64,000 bases of DNA from Siphonodentalium dalli (GCA_032622095.1 CP136067.1:57267899-57331898); one strand, 5' to 3'; positions 10,261-22,916 are shown, counted from the first letter of the stretch. The notes: generated by a model from the sequence alone, not told the origin. Translations and numbers: made by a program.

Positions 10261-12995
10261 GTTTGAAACACCCGTTAGTCTGATTAGTCGAAACATGATC
10301 ATGCTATGAATCGCTACGCTACGTAGAAATAATATCATACCAGTAAAAAGCCCGGGCACTTTTTGATGTTGTGACAGAGGGGCGTATAGCATTGGGAAAC
10401 AGTATAGGTAATGTATTTCTTACCTGTTCATGTTATTAGCTGTTCCTTAATAATGTACTTCGTTGTATATAGGTGAATGTCCTAACTCTAAATTGCAACG
10501 ATTTAAGTTACTTTGTGACCGACTTTGCTTTGCATCGCTTAACCGAATTATCGCTCGCAAATTACTATTTCCTTGGCTTCGGGGATAAAAAATATTTGAT
10601 TCGAGTCGAGGAACCCACCCATCAAAGCTCAGAGTGATCAGATATCGATGTTTGAAATCTATTATTTTTCACCACAGATAATTTTGAGTGGCCCAGTAAA
10701 CAGTCGACGAGAAGACTGTATCTGACCAAATTGCGGATGAAGATGTGCTTTTTTTGTGTCAGATATTTGACAAACCGGCAAAATTCGTTGAACAAAATGT
10801 TGATAAATAACAGGTTTTGGGCAATTTTATACTATAGTTGACTGGTTAGCATTATTTTTGGGCAATTGCTCGATAACTGAAGCGGCATTTAAAAAAATGT
10901 GGTTGTTGTTGGAATCTGATGATATGGGGACCATCGAATCGGATTGAGTACCTTTAAAATTATGGAATTTCTCCCAGGTAATCACAAAATGCATGCAATT
11001 TTGAGCTGGGACCACCCCTTAATGTGAAGTAGATTTTTAAGGAACAAGTATTGAAGTTCCCCGTCAGAACATCAAAAAGTTCCCAGATTTTGTATCGGTG
11101 GAATATGATATATCTACGGGCGTTAGCCAAAATATAGATTCATGACATAATCTAACTCGAAACATGTGGATTAAATGTGGTCCAATTTGGGAAATGAGGG
11201 GTGGTACAAACAATATCCATTTAGCTGCATGTGTTTTTGAGACAGTGCAATTTTGTTTGTTTGTTTTTATCCCAGGCATGCACAAATGGCAATTTCTCCC
11301 GGGTGTTTTTTTTCAGTCCCGGGTATGTAAAAAGGTCAACACTCGGTATGTCTCGGTATATATAATATGCTTCTGTGCCATACATCTACTTAAATATTTT
11401 AAAATATCCATATAATTTCAATACTTTTGAAAAATGGGGGCCTCAGAGAGGTGCACATCGGGAAGCTATATATATGACTGGTGGTGCAATCTGAATTTCT
11501 TACGTGGGAACCCCTCCCAATTCAGGACACCTTCGCCACGCCCCTGCCGACGAACTAACTTGTATTATGGGTATGCTATTATGTAGTTTCGATTCATGTT
11601 AATTATGTGGTATGTATACAATATTTGTTGAATATATTATAATGCATGCAACATTGTGTATAATTCGGACGGAAATATGAAAAAATCCTGAAATTACGAC
11701 AATTTCCCCGCCGAATCACCATACAAATTACCCGAATTTTACGCAATTTTCCCGAAAATACCCGATAATCAAACTTGCAAAATGTCTTGTGAGGGCTACA
11801 TTCATCCCTGCCCCTGGCCCGTACGGATAATTTGTGATGCAGATGTCGATCACACTATACATGATGTAATTATGCTGATACGTTAGTAATAACAACCCAA
11901 TTCAATTCCATGTTGTCCTATAATTACGTAACAATGTGCTTACCCATCACATGCAATTATGACAATTATATTTTGTTACAAGCATATATCTTCAATTCCA
12001 CAATGCCACATGTCGTTAGTTCGGTACCTGGAAATCAGGTCGCGACTTAGTGTTGCTCACTGCCACCAAAGAACACAATGCAACACGGGTACGATATTAA
12101 ATGGAATTCAATATCGAAGTCCTATCAATATGGATATTTGTTCATATTATAACACAGTGTTTGTGTAAAGACACTCGGGGTCAATCGCGTATGTTTCTTT
12201 AATGACAATCGCGTTCATGTAATGATCATCGCGTTTGAGTAACGGCAGTCACATTGGACACAAGACAGCTTTGCCATGTAACAATGTGGCATGAACAGAG
12301 AAATAAAAACTAATATAGTTCGTTATTGCTATTTTCCATCCAGAACTTGAAACTAGACATTTATTTATCTTCGAGGCTAATTTTACGTAACGTATATTAG
12401 ATGCTCGACCATAGGGCTTGAGGATATTTTCTATGGTCAATACACAAACAAAATCAACGATACACAAACGCTCTTGAGACAAATTCTTCACATCAAGGAC
12501 AAAAAAATCGATCACTTCCTGAAAATATAAATTTTCCGCGTCTATCTGGGTACTGTGGAAATTGGACCAGAGTATTTTATAATAAAAGGGTGGATGTTGT
12601 GTGATGACGATTAATGTGTTTGCTTTCTGTTCAGGTTGTTAATATGTCGAAATTCGGAAAATGTGATAACTTATACATCATATATCTTTTTGAATTACGT
12701 TTCTCCCAAAACAGGGAGCATGTGATACTGCTGTAAAACAAGTAATTTTTGCTGTCAGTGAATTCATGTGAGATTTGTCGTGTCGATGTGTGTGTAACGA
12801 CGTCTAGGTCGGATTCACGCTAATTCTCGGCGATTTCTCAGAAGACGTTGGGTTATAGATGCATAAGACTATATTTTTTGGGGAAGATTGTACGAAATAT
12901 ATATAATATATATTCGAATCAAAATATACAAAAAATATGATCGAATGCGCCTTTGAAAAAGTTGGAAATCTTCCAGGAGCGAATATGGATATATC
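10261..12995. other. No gene seen
   Basis: AT-rich unique-looking sequence. I see no splice-bounded frame, RNA gene or clear repeat boundary. Short frames at 10827-11415, 11959-12168 and 12249-12515 lack recognisable features. Confidence 0.5.
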
Positions 12996-12999
12996 TGCA

Positions 13000-13145
13000 T
13001 GAGGATATATTTAAGTAGCATAATAAATATTAGCTCTATATATAACAAGAATATATAGTAGGCCCCCTTTGTGCATGGGGCCGCAGGCCTCTCCGACGCT
13101 GAACAAAGGCTCCCGAATGAGCCGGTTTCTGCTAGTATACAAAAA
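13000..13145 (+). repeat. Dispersed repeat R1, copy 1 (partner 28970-29115)
   Basis: The copies share 'aagtagcataataaatatta', 'ctctatatata', 'tccgacgctgaa', 'aaaggctcccga' and 'gctagt' in the same order, orientation and spacing. No TSD or coding sequence is evident. Confidence 0.75.
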
Positions 13146-13149
13146 TACA

Positions 13150-14890
13150 CGAAATCTATTTAGCTTTCAATATTCATAACATTTAAAGCATCAGACGAAT
13201 TAAATGAGCCGACGTTGGCATCATCGTGATAATTAAAGGTCAAAAACAACAATGAAAACCTGTGAGAATACATGTAGATGAACTTGCTTTTTTTCCCAGC
13301 GCAATTTCCCCCTCATATATTAAGAAGTGGGACCCACCCCATGATATCGTGTTATACAATTAAAAATATAGATTGGGTAAATATTGAAACTAGGAACCCC
13401 CTTCTCTTGATTAATGCTCTATTTTGGTCGAGAATTATAAGCCGACACATTTAAAATAATTTTCGTATTCACGATTTGTCTTTAAACATGGAGTTGGGGG
13501 AAAGACATGGCCGCGATGGGGGCTCAGACCTCCCCACCCCTTGATTGAGAAGGAACAGAGAAGCTAGATCAAAACAACAATTTATGGAAGCTCTTTTACA
13601 ACATACATAATTATGAGCATTATAGTTTCATTTGGATACTCGAAATTCAACTTGGACTAAATTTGGAAGTAGAAACATATCGGTGTGATTTTCACGTCAT
13701 GCATATACAGAGAGCGGCATGCAAGTTCATTTTTTCTTGTGACTTTCCTTCTTCGCACGGCTGTCTTCTACCATTTCTTTGTCAACTTCAACATAATCCT
13801 CACCTGCTGACTACGGAAAAAAAAATTATAGATAGAAAATTGCTTATTATAGCATTTGCAAATGGAAAATAAAGAGCACTTATAATGAATCGTTATCGGA
13901 TATGAAACTAATAAAGAGCGTTTGTCTAAACTTTGTCGGAAAGTTGATGAATTTCTACGGAATCGACAAGTCTTGTTATGGTCTAAATACTGCTCGTATT
14001 GCCGTAGTATATATCAAGTATTTCCGCATATTTTGACAACGGAATGTAACAACACGATAAGCTACTAGGTTTTGAGCAACCAGGTAAACCATGGTTTACA
14101 TGGCTCTACTCTGGTAACATATTGTAAATTCAGGTAAACAATGATATACTCTGTTAAAAGTCATGTTAAAAGGATACCCTTGTAAATCTCAACTAAAGGC
14201 ATGGTGTACATCACTTTACTCTCGTAAAATGCGGATGAAACAGGACATACATAAGTACACATATTCCAGAAGATATTGGTCGGCCTATGCACTCCCAGGA
14301 CTCAACTAATTTCCTTCCTTAATGTCTCTTCTGATATTTTTCGGTTGTTAACAAGAAAAAAAAGTGGCCTAAGAGACTCCAGATAAGATGGCGTCCATCA
14401 TATACCACGCTTACAAATTAAACAAAACTACGACACCAAAATCCAAAATGGCGGCCAAGATGGCGGCTGAAATGTGAAAATTTGCAAAATTGTTGACATT
14501 TCACCAACTATCGTTTAAATTACCTAAAATTGGATGAGACTTTAAGCAGGACAATTAGTGTGTATACTTTTAGTGTTATAAATAATATTCGTCCGGGACA
14601 TGCGGACTAATTCAACATAACTATAATTATGTTTTCACACCGTTAAAGATAATCCGGTTAACTTCTTCTCTAGCAGAGCGACCACATGCGGGAATCCCAT
14701 AGCTGAAATGTTCTTGATGATTTTCCTGACGAGTTCATTGTCTCCGACAATCTGAACCCAACGCTGTATGCGAGGGATTGTGGCGGCGGCGAACCTGAAA
14801 TAGATGATACCTCACACTGTGGATAATCTGCAATATCATGTGATTCCGTTCTGTGCGATGGGCAGGGACGCTCGTAAAATGTTCAACAGT
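13150..14890. other. No gene seen; TAAAGAGC pair at 13870
   Basis: Nothing coding is supported. The interval holds the motif pair at 13870-13922 and a short tract with 'aaaatggcggccaagatggc' near 14445. Confidence 0.5.
13870..13922 (+). repeat. TAAAGAGCGTT pair, locus 2 (42-base spacing)
   Basis: A degenerate copy (TAAAGAGCACT, 13870) and an exact copy (13912) are 42 bases apart. As at locus 1, the second copy is preceded by 'gatatg' and 'aactaa'. Confidence 0.65.
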
Positions 14891-14894
14891 TAGT

Positions 14895-15030
14895 TTAATT
14901 TAAACATATATATCTGTCTAATTTGTGTAATACATGATATATAGATCACATACAATTTTATACAGGTAATTGTATTGGAGGACAAGTGCTTATGGGTACA
15001 CCCTCTCCCACATGTTATTACACTGAAAAA
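14895..15030 (-). mobile_element. LINE 3'-end fragment (matches 48142-48250)
   Basis: 'tttaaacatat' followed by 'tgtattggaggacaagtgc' and 'ccctc' matches the segment at 48142-48250 in the same orientation. In minus sense the 48-kb copy ends in AATAAATATGTTTAAAC, like the 3' end at 38995-39010. This copy is short and has no ORF. Confidence 0.5.
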
Positions 15031-15243
15031 TAAATAAGGAGTAATGGCAAAGCGACATGACTATCAAAAACAAGTTGAACATATATACATATTACCGGTC
15101 ACCCCTCCCCCGAGTCGTCACCAGTGTGTATATAAGTATTTGCTGAAAGTCTGGTTTGTTTGTTTCGTTTGCTGGCTTATACATATCATTATTTGCAAGA
15201 GTTTGTCAAAAGAATCTTGATTTGTCTTCACATCAATGACTGT

Positions 15244-15312
15244 ACAGCTAAGGTTGATTGATTGACTGAGAGTTTAACGTCGTTTTAGCCGCTATGGCAT
15301 ATCACGACCAAA
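15244..15312 (-). mobile_element. LINE 3' tail with (ATCA)n-type end
   Basis: In minus sense it reads GTGATATGCCATAGCGGCTA, then AAACGACGTTAAAC, then TCAATCAATCAACC. This closely resembles the last 50 bases of the SINE at 41185-41492. It is probably the 3' end of the LINE whose ORF1 relic lies at 16469-17573, but no RT lies between them. Confidence 0.55.
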
Positions 15313-15589
15313 ACCAGTATCAGGTATCAAATAGGATCGTAGCGAAGCAACTGTGTAGACAAATCAGACAGTGGATTAGATTAAAACAATAAGCTATGTA
15401 CAAATAAAAGCACACAAGAGGAATGTTTCCACTTGGAGTCGGGGATATAAATTCAAGAACTGACAAGTGTGCAATCATACTATAAAACCTATAAAAGTAG
15501 TACAGGAATATATAATAAATAGCAAATGAATAACACGAAACTACCAAGTCTGCACATCGAACTATGTGACGTAGCTTTTAAAATCAGAG

Positions 15590-15850
15590 TGTGCATTGAT
15601 ATGGTATTTATTATATTTGATGAATCGCGCATGAACCTTTGTCAATGCGTCAAGCTGATGGTCTGGAGGGTGAGACAGAATGGCATCATTCACACAACCG
15701 ACAGCTTCAATCCACAAATAATGATTTTTGTCTTTAAGAGTTAATCGTTTCTCATCAAGCTTATGGTCAAACTTTGAAAGCTCAAAGATGTACCTATAAT
15801 TCTGAGAATCGAAACGTTGGAGTGACTTTGGCGAGTTTTTGGTGTAAACA
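15590..15850 (-). repeat. Repeated LINE ORF1 C-terminal segment, copy 1
   Basis: 'gaatcgcgcatgaacctttg' and downstream text through 'ttggagtgactttggcgag' recur at 16383-16570 with substitutions and an ~50-base length difference. Both copies have the same orientation and bracket the MITE at 15960-16340. The 15526-15744 frame is inside it and is not a gene. Confidence 0.7.
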
Positions 15851-15959
15851 GTATCTAATCCATATAATTCATAAAGTAATTACAATATAATAGCAAGTTA
15901 TGTTAGCGTGCATCTGGTGCTGTAACATATCCTCGTGCAAATAGGTTCATATTGGACAT

Positions 15960-16340
15960 AAATATTCTCATATATATATATAGATACATGTAGATACTAT
16001 ATGGTACTCCTTTGTCTTTTGATAAATTGTACGAATATGCATTGCCAGTGCACATTTCAATTTGTTACAAATTTGGCATTAATTGGTGCACCTACCGCAG
16101 AAATTCAGCACTTTCCGATACCAACTGCCATTTTGGACGCCATGTTGAATTGGGAATTTTCCCAAAGCGGATTTTATCGGATTTTGTATATGTTGTCCGC
16201 ACATTTTTAGACCAAAATGGCTTTACCAATTTATACCAGGTCTAGCCGCCTAACGACCATCCTACTGAGGTAACTACTGTTTCTAAATTAGAACTATTAT
16301 TCTCGACAGTGATCAGTGCGTACAAGTATTTTGTCAAATG
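15960..16340 (+). mobile_element. MITE-like element M1, copy A
   Basis: This block ('atggtactcctttgtctttt', 'caatttgttacaaatttggc', 'cctaacgaccatcctact') recurs inverted at 28070-28590, and part of it recurs at 30845-30985. It has no coding capacity. It sits between two copies of a LINE segment. Terminal repeats are not clear, so the class is undetermined. Confidence 0.65.
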
Positions 16341-16382
16341 AAAATATCTCTGAGTGTGCATTTATAAGGTAATAATATTTTA

Positions 16383-16570
16383 TGAATCGCGCATGAACCT
16401 TTATCAATGCGTCAAGCTGGCCGTCGGGTGGATGAGACAGAACGTCACCCTTCACTGAACCGACTGCTTCAATCCAAAAATACTGTTTGGAAGCTCAAAT
16501 CTGTACCTATCTTTCTCAGAGTCGAAACATTGGAGTGACTTTGGCGAGTTTTGTTTCGAAGCAACAGGCG
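16383..16570 (-). repeat. Repeated LINE ORF1 C-terminal segment, copy 2
   Basis: Partner of 15590-15850. In minus sense it overlaps the C-terminal end of the ORF1 relic. Confidence 0.7.
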
Positions 16571-17573
16571 ATTTTTGTTTGGAACAATATGATAAACTTG
16601 TTTCGGAGGAAATGTCTCAACGACAGAAGCTGTATCCGTTACCTGCGCTACAGGTGCTGGAACAGGAATAATCAACTTGTGTTGCTCGTGATATACTGAC
16701 GAGTTTGATTTGACTCTGTGTCCGAGTACTGGCATCAACACACTTTTTTGTAGACAAGATTGCTGAGTATGTGACCAGTGGAATGGACGGTCGATGAACA
16801 ACTATTTTCTTAGCATAAATATATATGACAGATGCTTCTCAGTTTACATCGTTGAATCTTGAATTCATAGTCCCAAATGGGACATGAACGATCCATTGTG
16901 AACCTTGATAGTTTGAACAATCCTTATAATCATGATGAGAACTATAATATCGTGCACATATGGTGTATTTACTTTTACAATGTTCCTGGTAATGGTCATA
17001 CCCATGACATTTAAAACATCGCAATGGGGTTGGAACATATATGCTTAAATCCATCTTCATATACCCAACCTTCAATGTCGGTGAGTGTTTGCATCGACTG
17101 AAGGTCAGAAGATAACTATTCCCAAGCACTTTTTGTCCGTCAACTGTCTTTGTAAATCTACCGACTTTTGTAACTCCCTGTGGCACTAACTCAGCCAATA
17201 TATCTGGCTCAGAAGAATGCGTTATATCACGAGTTCTCAACAAAGTTCTGCAAAAGTTCAATGTCTTATGAGGAGTAATCAACACTGGTGTTTGTGCAAT
17301 AGATGTTAATTGCATAAGAGTGTGAGCTTGAATTTTTCTTGAACATTTGATCAGAAGAGAGCCACTTAGTGACCCAGTCCTGATCGGTTTGACATATGTT
17401 AATTTTTCGGCTATGCTTTGCAGCATTTTATCAATCACAAATGCAGAAGGTATCTTAACTTTCGGATCAAAGTACTGAGGATAGACCGCAGCATCAGTGG
17501 AACTTAGCGGGTGGTCAATCTTACGTTTTGTTTGTTTTGAGTTGTCATATGAATAGCGAATAATCGACAACTA
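16469..17573 (-). pseudogene. LINE ORF1 (gag-like, CCHC zinc knuckle) relic
   Basis: A minus-strand frame of about 243 residues (17570-16839) lacks an ATG at its start and has TAG just upstream, so its N-terminus is damaged. It contains an RRM-like middle part and a CCHC knuckle (CFKCHGYDHYQEHC, about 17020-16970). A second knuckle is degraded (CARYYSSHHDYKDC), with its second Cys replaced. A frame 16801-16469 continues it with a Pro/Val-rich C-terminus. This matches the ORF1 protein of I/Jockey/Nimbus-type LINEs, an RNA-binding chaperone. No ORF2 accompanies it. Confidence 0.75.
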
Positions 17574-18240
17574 GCCCAGCAGCCGCCTCGGACTATCCTT
17601 CGAAATATGTTCGGGCCAAAGACTGGAACATAGCTGAAGCGGTGACCCGTTTAGCCACGGCATATGGCAGCTTGCCGATACCTCACCACAGTGAGACAGG
17701 CGTGCACATTACAAGAAGAAAAAAACATTTAACAGTCATGAAGACGAAATGCACAGAGAAATGATACTAAAGAAACGGACATAAAAACAGAACACACCAG
17801 AAACCAAATAAAACAGTTGGTAGAAATGTAATCTGAAACACCATGGAGAGGCGTGACTATCCGATTGATTGTGTCGGGTCAACCCAAACACCCGCCTTGA
17901 AGAGATGTGGGGCCAAAGAGGACCATGAGATGTATCCACAGGCCGTGTATTGCGTGATACGGCCGCCCTATATATAGTACACACAGGGCCCCTACATCAA
18001 ACCTCACAGGATGCACCCCACGACAAACGGGGTGCCATATTAGGGGATTCTTACCACTCGCAGTGGGGCGGTAGGCCTATTCAACCCCAGGCCCACACGG
18101 GGGATGTACATCTAAGAAAATGTTCTCGTTTTTCACAATCAGATAGAGCAGAATCACCAAAAAAAGCTAAATTTTTAGTGAGTAAATATTGTAAGGAAGC
18201 AATTTATTTAATAGACGAATTCTCGGGACACCAGTATATT
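17574..18240. other. Possible 5' region of the LINE; no gene seen
   Basis: Relatively GC-rich sequence directly upstream, in minus sense, of the ORF1 relic, so it may be the element's 5' UTR. The frames at 17736-17984 and 17950-18243 show no domain. Confidence 0.3.
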
Positions 18241-18351
18241 TAGTGTGAAGTGTGTTGTTTTATATGAACCAAAATTCGAACACTTTCCTTATACTTTCTG
18301 TCAAATTTATGGATTTGAATGGCAGTCAGTTGGAAACTTCCAACCATATAG

Positions 18352-18474
18352 AAGAATATTATGTTGGAAATGTCTAACAGTTACCTTGGAAAACTTCAAC
18401 CCAAGGAGTGGACGGAAATGGAACTTATCGGACTTGGACATTTCGGTCTGGGGCATGTAGTTGGAAATTCCAAG
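18352..18474 (+). CDS. Candidate exon with a glycine-loop-like motif
   Basis: Bounded by 'ccatatag' and AAG/GTGAGG, 123 bases, phase 0 on both sides. Without splicing, an ATG at 18361 gives a 52-codon frame to a TAG at 18519. The translation contains KLQPKEWTEMELIGLGHFGL, followed by GHVVG. This looks like the start of a protein-kinase N-lobe (W...ELIGxGxFGxV), except that the expected V is shifted. No partner exon with the catalytic Lys was found. The acceptor's pyrimidine tract is weak. It could be a lone exon, a relic or chance. Confidence 0.25.
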
Positions 18475-18479
18475 GTGAG

Positions 18480-20035
18480 GCGGACACACACAGGAGAACC
18501 TCTGGCCACGCCATAGTTACAATGAGTGGGGTTGTGCGACCTATCCTTTTTGAATGCCGATGCTCGAATCTGGTACAGAGTAACATGAAATTTATAGATA
18601 AATCCGCCGACCCCATGGCGATATCAAAACAACTCCATAAAATAGAACACGATTATACATATAGCAACACATTAAACATATTATATTTTCATTTTCAATG
18701 TTGGTGATTCACGTTGTTATTTTATAGAGAGCTGGACCGTGCTGCAGATGACATTACAAGTTTTTGGTTCATCATTTCTCAAAATGAGTAAGAAATTCTG
18801 ATGATCAATCATATTAGTAAAGGTTCCATTATTGACATTTATTTCTGCAAAGAACAACTATAAGATGTTTTATAAATGTGGCACCTAATATAATGAAAGA
18901 TTCTTATGTTTCTACCCTTATACCACATTCTTTGCAAAATCTCTCATACTATGTGCTATAGGTTGTTTTTATGTCGGCCTTTCTCAGTGTGTAAACCGCC
19001 CGTTCTTCTATCCAGCCGATCGTATTCCCGACCACCCAAAACGTTTGTTGTCCGGATTATATTACGTCGTTTTTGGGGAAAAAACTCTAGTAAACAAGTT
19101 ATGTGGTCTTCATATAAGAAGATGCTGGTAAATTGGGTCCAGTCCGACCATTTCTGACGGAGTTATGTCCCTTTTAATAAGACATCACAGTGCATGCATA
19201 TAGTATTATAAGACATCTGCATGTCTTTGTTTTGCATAAATATTCCAAACCTAGTCTCATTTATTTTCTACCGGTTGTGCGAAACGGTGTTATATACTAT
19301 AGTCTCAGCATGCCTTCTTCGATATATGGTTTCGAAAATCAGAACATATTTGAACAAAAAAAAAGTTTTTTTTTTTATTGCGGATGTGTTAATTTAGTCC
19401 TCGAGTAAATTTAAGTTGTGATATATCAAAAATTATCCACATTTTAAGCTACCTTGCACTTTCTCGATTTATTCTTTAAAGAGGTACACCACTGACTCAT
19501 TTACCAGGTTCAATATTTGTTTTAATTCTTTCATCTCATCAAAGTATCGATGATCATGGTGTCTTTGAAACTATTGTTCCTATGTTTTAACATTATTTTG
19601 GCTACCTCTACAGGGGGGGGGGGGGGTCAGGAAAAAAATAAGGATACAAGGTGAAAATGTTGTGTTTTACAGTTTTGGGGACACTGTAGTCATGTATCGA
19701 CATCGACCATGTACTTCGACCACGTGGTCACTGTATTTATCGTTTATTCAATATCTTGACTGATATCATTAATATAAACAAATGAGGCCAACGGTTTTTT
19801 CGGCTTTTTGACAGCTGGCCACATTGCTAAGTAAGTTGGTATATTTGAAATAAAGTTATCTGATATATTACGCACATTTGAAGCATGTGTATTGTGAGTT
19901 ATCGACAGTATTTTATTCAACCACGTGGTCTCTGTTTGTTGTGCAGAAAATTGTATTGCCGATGTGAATCGGAATCAGTTCGATTTTGAATTAATTCCTC
20001 GATCTATTTTAGTAAATAGCGCATATAATAAAAAG
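18480..20035. other. No gene seen; poly-G tract
   Basis: Unique-looking AT-rich sequence with a G run at about 19612-19626. The frames at 18906-19408 show nothing recognisable. Confidence 0.5.
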
Positions 20036-20040
20036 AAGTA

Positions 20041-20178
20041 AATACCGGAATTAACCTTATTCGTGGTCACAGTGAGATACTGGAATAATCACTCGTGGCA
20101 TTTAACTCGTGGCCTAAATGCCACTCGTGATGAATCCAGTATCTCAATGTGACCACTCATGAGATACTTCCGGTATTC
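20041..20178. mobile_element. Foldback element (hairpin), ~138 bp
   Basis: The left half (aataccggaa ... gtggtcacagtgagatactgg) is answered by the right half (ccagtatctcaatgtgaccac ... ttccggtatt, given in pieces). An inner pair, actcgtggcat / atgccactcgt, lies around the centre. Such structures fit a non-autonomous foldback MITE; no clear TSD is seen. Confidence 0.7.
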
Positions 20179-20739
20179 ACTCAAAACACGCAGGTATCCT
20201 CTATGTATAATAAGTTAAAAAGCCATGATAAACTATGAGAACAGATTTGTTTTCATTGCAATTTCTTTCCTCGACCAAAACCGGACCCACCCCATGGTTT
20301 CAACTGTTAAAGGGAGAAATTGTGGACAAAAAATTAAAATATAGCCCCCCTCACTTGTATAAGGCTATAGCATGCACTACTATATATTTACATACCCCTA
20401 ATATCTCTTCCGATTTCCCCATAGCGTTACGGTAGACACGCCCCCTTATTCAATACGTTCATAAACATATGAACGTAACGTGACGTCACTTCCAATGTCG
20501 TTCATAGGTTTATGAACACATTGGTCCCGGAAATCACCGGGGTTTGTCGGACATTACCGACTGCTTGAGTATCTAGTCAGCCAATACGCCAAGGATTTGA
20601 TAGCAAACAATATGTAATCGAGGTTCGAAAGATCACGATTGAATGGCTAGTGGCATCTAATCGCGAGCACGGGTGGCACGAGATGTTCGATTGACTATCA
20701 TAATGTTGGTTATGATATAATCCCATATCCCATAATATG

Positions 20740-20960
20740 TCAAATATAGCGAATTATCGAAATATGAAATACAACGAAAAAGCGAAATATGAAAATACAG
20801 CGAAATAGTACGAAAAATTGAAATAGGAAAATACAACGAAATAGGGCGAAATATAGAGCGAAATAAAGAAATAGGAAATTATTTTTATAAACGAAATAAC
20901 GGAGATATTTGAAAAAGTGTTTTTGACGAAATAACGGACATATTTGGAGAAGTGTTTTAA
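20740..20960. repeat. AT-rich short repeat (gaaatacaacgaaata)
   Basis: Degenerate 15-20-base units containing 'cgaaata' repeat through the interval. The frame on the minus strand (FRCIFLFQFF...) is a repeat translation. Confidence 0.65.
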
Positions 20961-20989
20961 AGAGCGTAAATATATAAATATAAATAATA

Positions 20990-21126
20990 AACGGCGGATT
21001 CAACGTGGTCATGGGTTTTGACCGCGATAAAAAATCAGCAAACTCCGCATGAACCCCTTCGGGGTTCATGCAGTTTACTGAATTTTTCTCGCGGTAAAAA
21101 TCCCATGACCACATTGAAACCGCCGT
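20990..21126. mobile_element. Foldback element (hairpin), ~137 bp
   Basis: Starts AACGGCGGATTCAACGTGGT and ends with its complement (..ACCACATTGAAACCGCCGTT). The arms continue through CATGGG/CCCATG and the centre is GAACCCCTTCGGGGTTC. Arms of ~65 bases pair with few mismatches. Confidence 0.8.
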
Positions 21127-21184
21127 TCATTTCTTATATGAATCTGATTGTTTCAATTCATTTTGAAGCTGTAATTTGTCTTAG

Positions 21185-21300
21185 AAATAATTTTGGAAAA
21201 AATTTGCATGACATCAGAAAAAAATCTGCATTCCAGGCTCTGGGACACCCACCCACCCGGTCCTTGTATCCTGTAATTTTTTTTCCGCTCCCCCCTGACC
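21185..21300 (+). repeat. Dispersed repeat R2, copy 1 (partner 36000-36115)
   Basis: Shares 'ttttggaaaaaattt', a 'ctctggacca/ctctgggaca' + 'cccac' block, and a T-run followed by a C-run ending in 'tgtatcc' or 'ccct'. A looser match is at 34890-35035. Confidence 0.5.
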
Positions 21301-21403
21301 TCTATTTTATTTATTATCTCATCCATATATACAGTATATATATATTTGTTTACATAAAGATCGTCCATATCCGCAACACATCTCTCTCAATCATTCCTTG
21401 CTC

Positions 21404-22117
21404 GCCAGCCCGGTCTGACATGTGCATGGTGGTGGTGAGCGACGCGCCAGCTCGGTCTGACATGTGCAGGGTGGTGGTGAGCGACGCGCCAGCTCGGTCT
21501 GCCATGTGCAGGGTGGTGGTGAGCGACGCGCCAGCTCGGTCTGACATGTGCAGGGTGGTGGTGAGCGACGCGCCAGCTCGGTCTGACATGTGCAGGGTGG
21601 TGGTGAGCGACTCGCCAGCTCGGTCTGACATGTGCAGGGTGGTGGTGAGCGACTCGCCAGCTCGGTCTGACATGTGCAGGGTGGTGGTGAGCGACTCGCC
21701 AGCTCGGTCTGACATGTGCAGGGTGGTGGTGAGCGACTCGCCAGCTCGGTCTAACATGTGCAGGGTGGTGGTGAGCGACGCGCCAGCTCGGTCTGACATG
21801 TGCAGGGTGGTGGTGAGCGACGCGCCAGCTCGATCTGACATGTGCAGGGTGGTGGTGAGCGACGCGCCAGCTCGGTCTGACATGTGCAGGGTGGTGGTGA
21901 GCGACGCGCCAGCTCGGTCTGACATGTGCAGGGTGTTGGTGAGCGACGCGTCAGCTCGGTCTGACATGTGCAGGGTGGTGGTGAGCGACGCGCCAGCTCG
22001 GTCTGACATGTGCAGGGTGGTGGTGAGCGAATCGCCAGCTCGGTCTGACATGTGCAGGGTGGTGGTGAGCGACGCGCCAGCTCGGTCTGACATGTGCAGG
22101 GTGGCGGTGAGCGACGC
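21404..22117. repeat. Perfectly phased 42-bp tandem array, 17 units
   Basis: The unit starts gccagctcggtctgacatgt and ends gtggtgagcgacgc; 714 bases make exactly 17 units with no indels. Because 42 is divisible by 3, several frames stay open on both strands (SDAPARSDMCRVVV repeats on plus, ASLTTTLHMSDRAG on minus). Variants cluster: 'gactcgcc' in consecutive units at ~21608-21742. The array is far more GC-rich than its flanks. I treat it as a minisatellite, not a gene, for lack of any start context or flanking exon. Confidence 0.9.
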
Positions 22118-22916
22118 GCAAAAATCGCGCGGCTCAAGGGCGTTATCATCGAATTAGTCGCGAATTTCCGTGAAATTACGCTGCGGTTCGTCTGTTATTC
22201 ATTATGTAAAATTTCAATTTTTTTAATACTTGGAATTATTTCTTTCTTTGGTTGAATGACATGTATTATATAAATTAATACCCACTGTACATATCTTCAT
22301 TATTCGCCCATTTAAACGACGAAATCACGCGACCATTCGCGTATACAGGATTTGCCGCCAAATTACAGTATACAGGCAACTAATGCTGCGTTCACATGCT
22401 GGCAAGGTATTCTCACTCAACGTATTCCGCATAATATGTGCAGACGCGTACATACATACATACATACATAGGTCCTTGACACAAAATTTATCATATATAC
22501 CTATAAGTACAAGTACCTATATATAATACAAGGTTCCCAACTCCCGAAATGTAGAATTACAACATGTCCTTAATACTGTGGCCCGAAATGCAGCAATATA
22601 CGAAAACAAAACAAAACAACAAAACAGTTTGAAATCTGTTCGAACAAGTTCCGGTCACGCGACATACCATAATGGCAATGGTATTAGAAAATGGAATGTA
22701 TCGATATAGAGCCATCGAATTTCTCGTATATTATTTCCCATACGGATCAACCATGTAGAGCTAGAACTTGTGGAGATACATAACCCCACGAAACCATCAG
22801 AATCTGGCGGGAAAAAGTGGTCGAACAAAACTCGATCCGGTATAACGCCATTTTTTGAGGGAAGACCTCTCCGATGAAGCTAACCCAAAATGGTTGGTCC
22901 ATATAATATATAAAAA
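22118..22916. other. No gene seen
   Basis: AT-rich sequence with a (CATA)n run at about 22451-22470. Nothing coding is supported. Confidence 0.5.

Noticed and set aside
21018-22157. 379-residue plus-strand ORF and its antisense frames
   Set aside because: Its body is the 42-bp minisatellite, open on both strands because the period is a multiple of 3. The N-terminal part is unrelated flank containing a foldback element, and no gene structure surrounds it.
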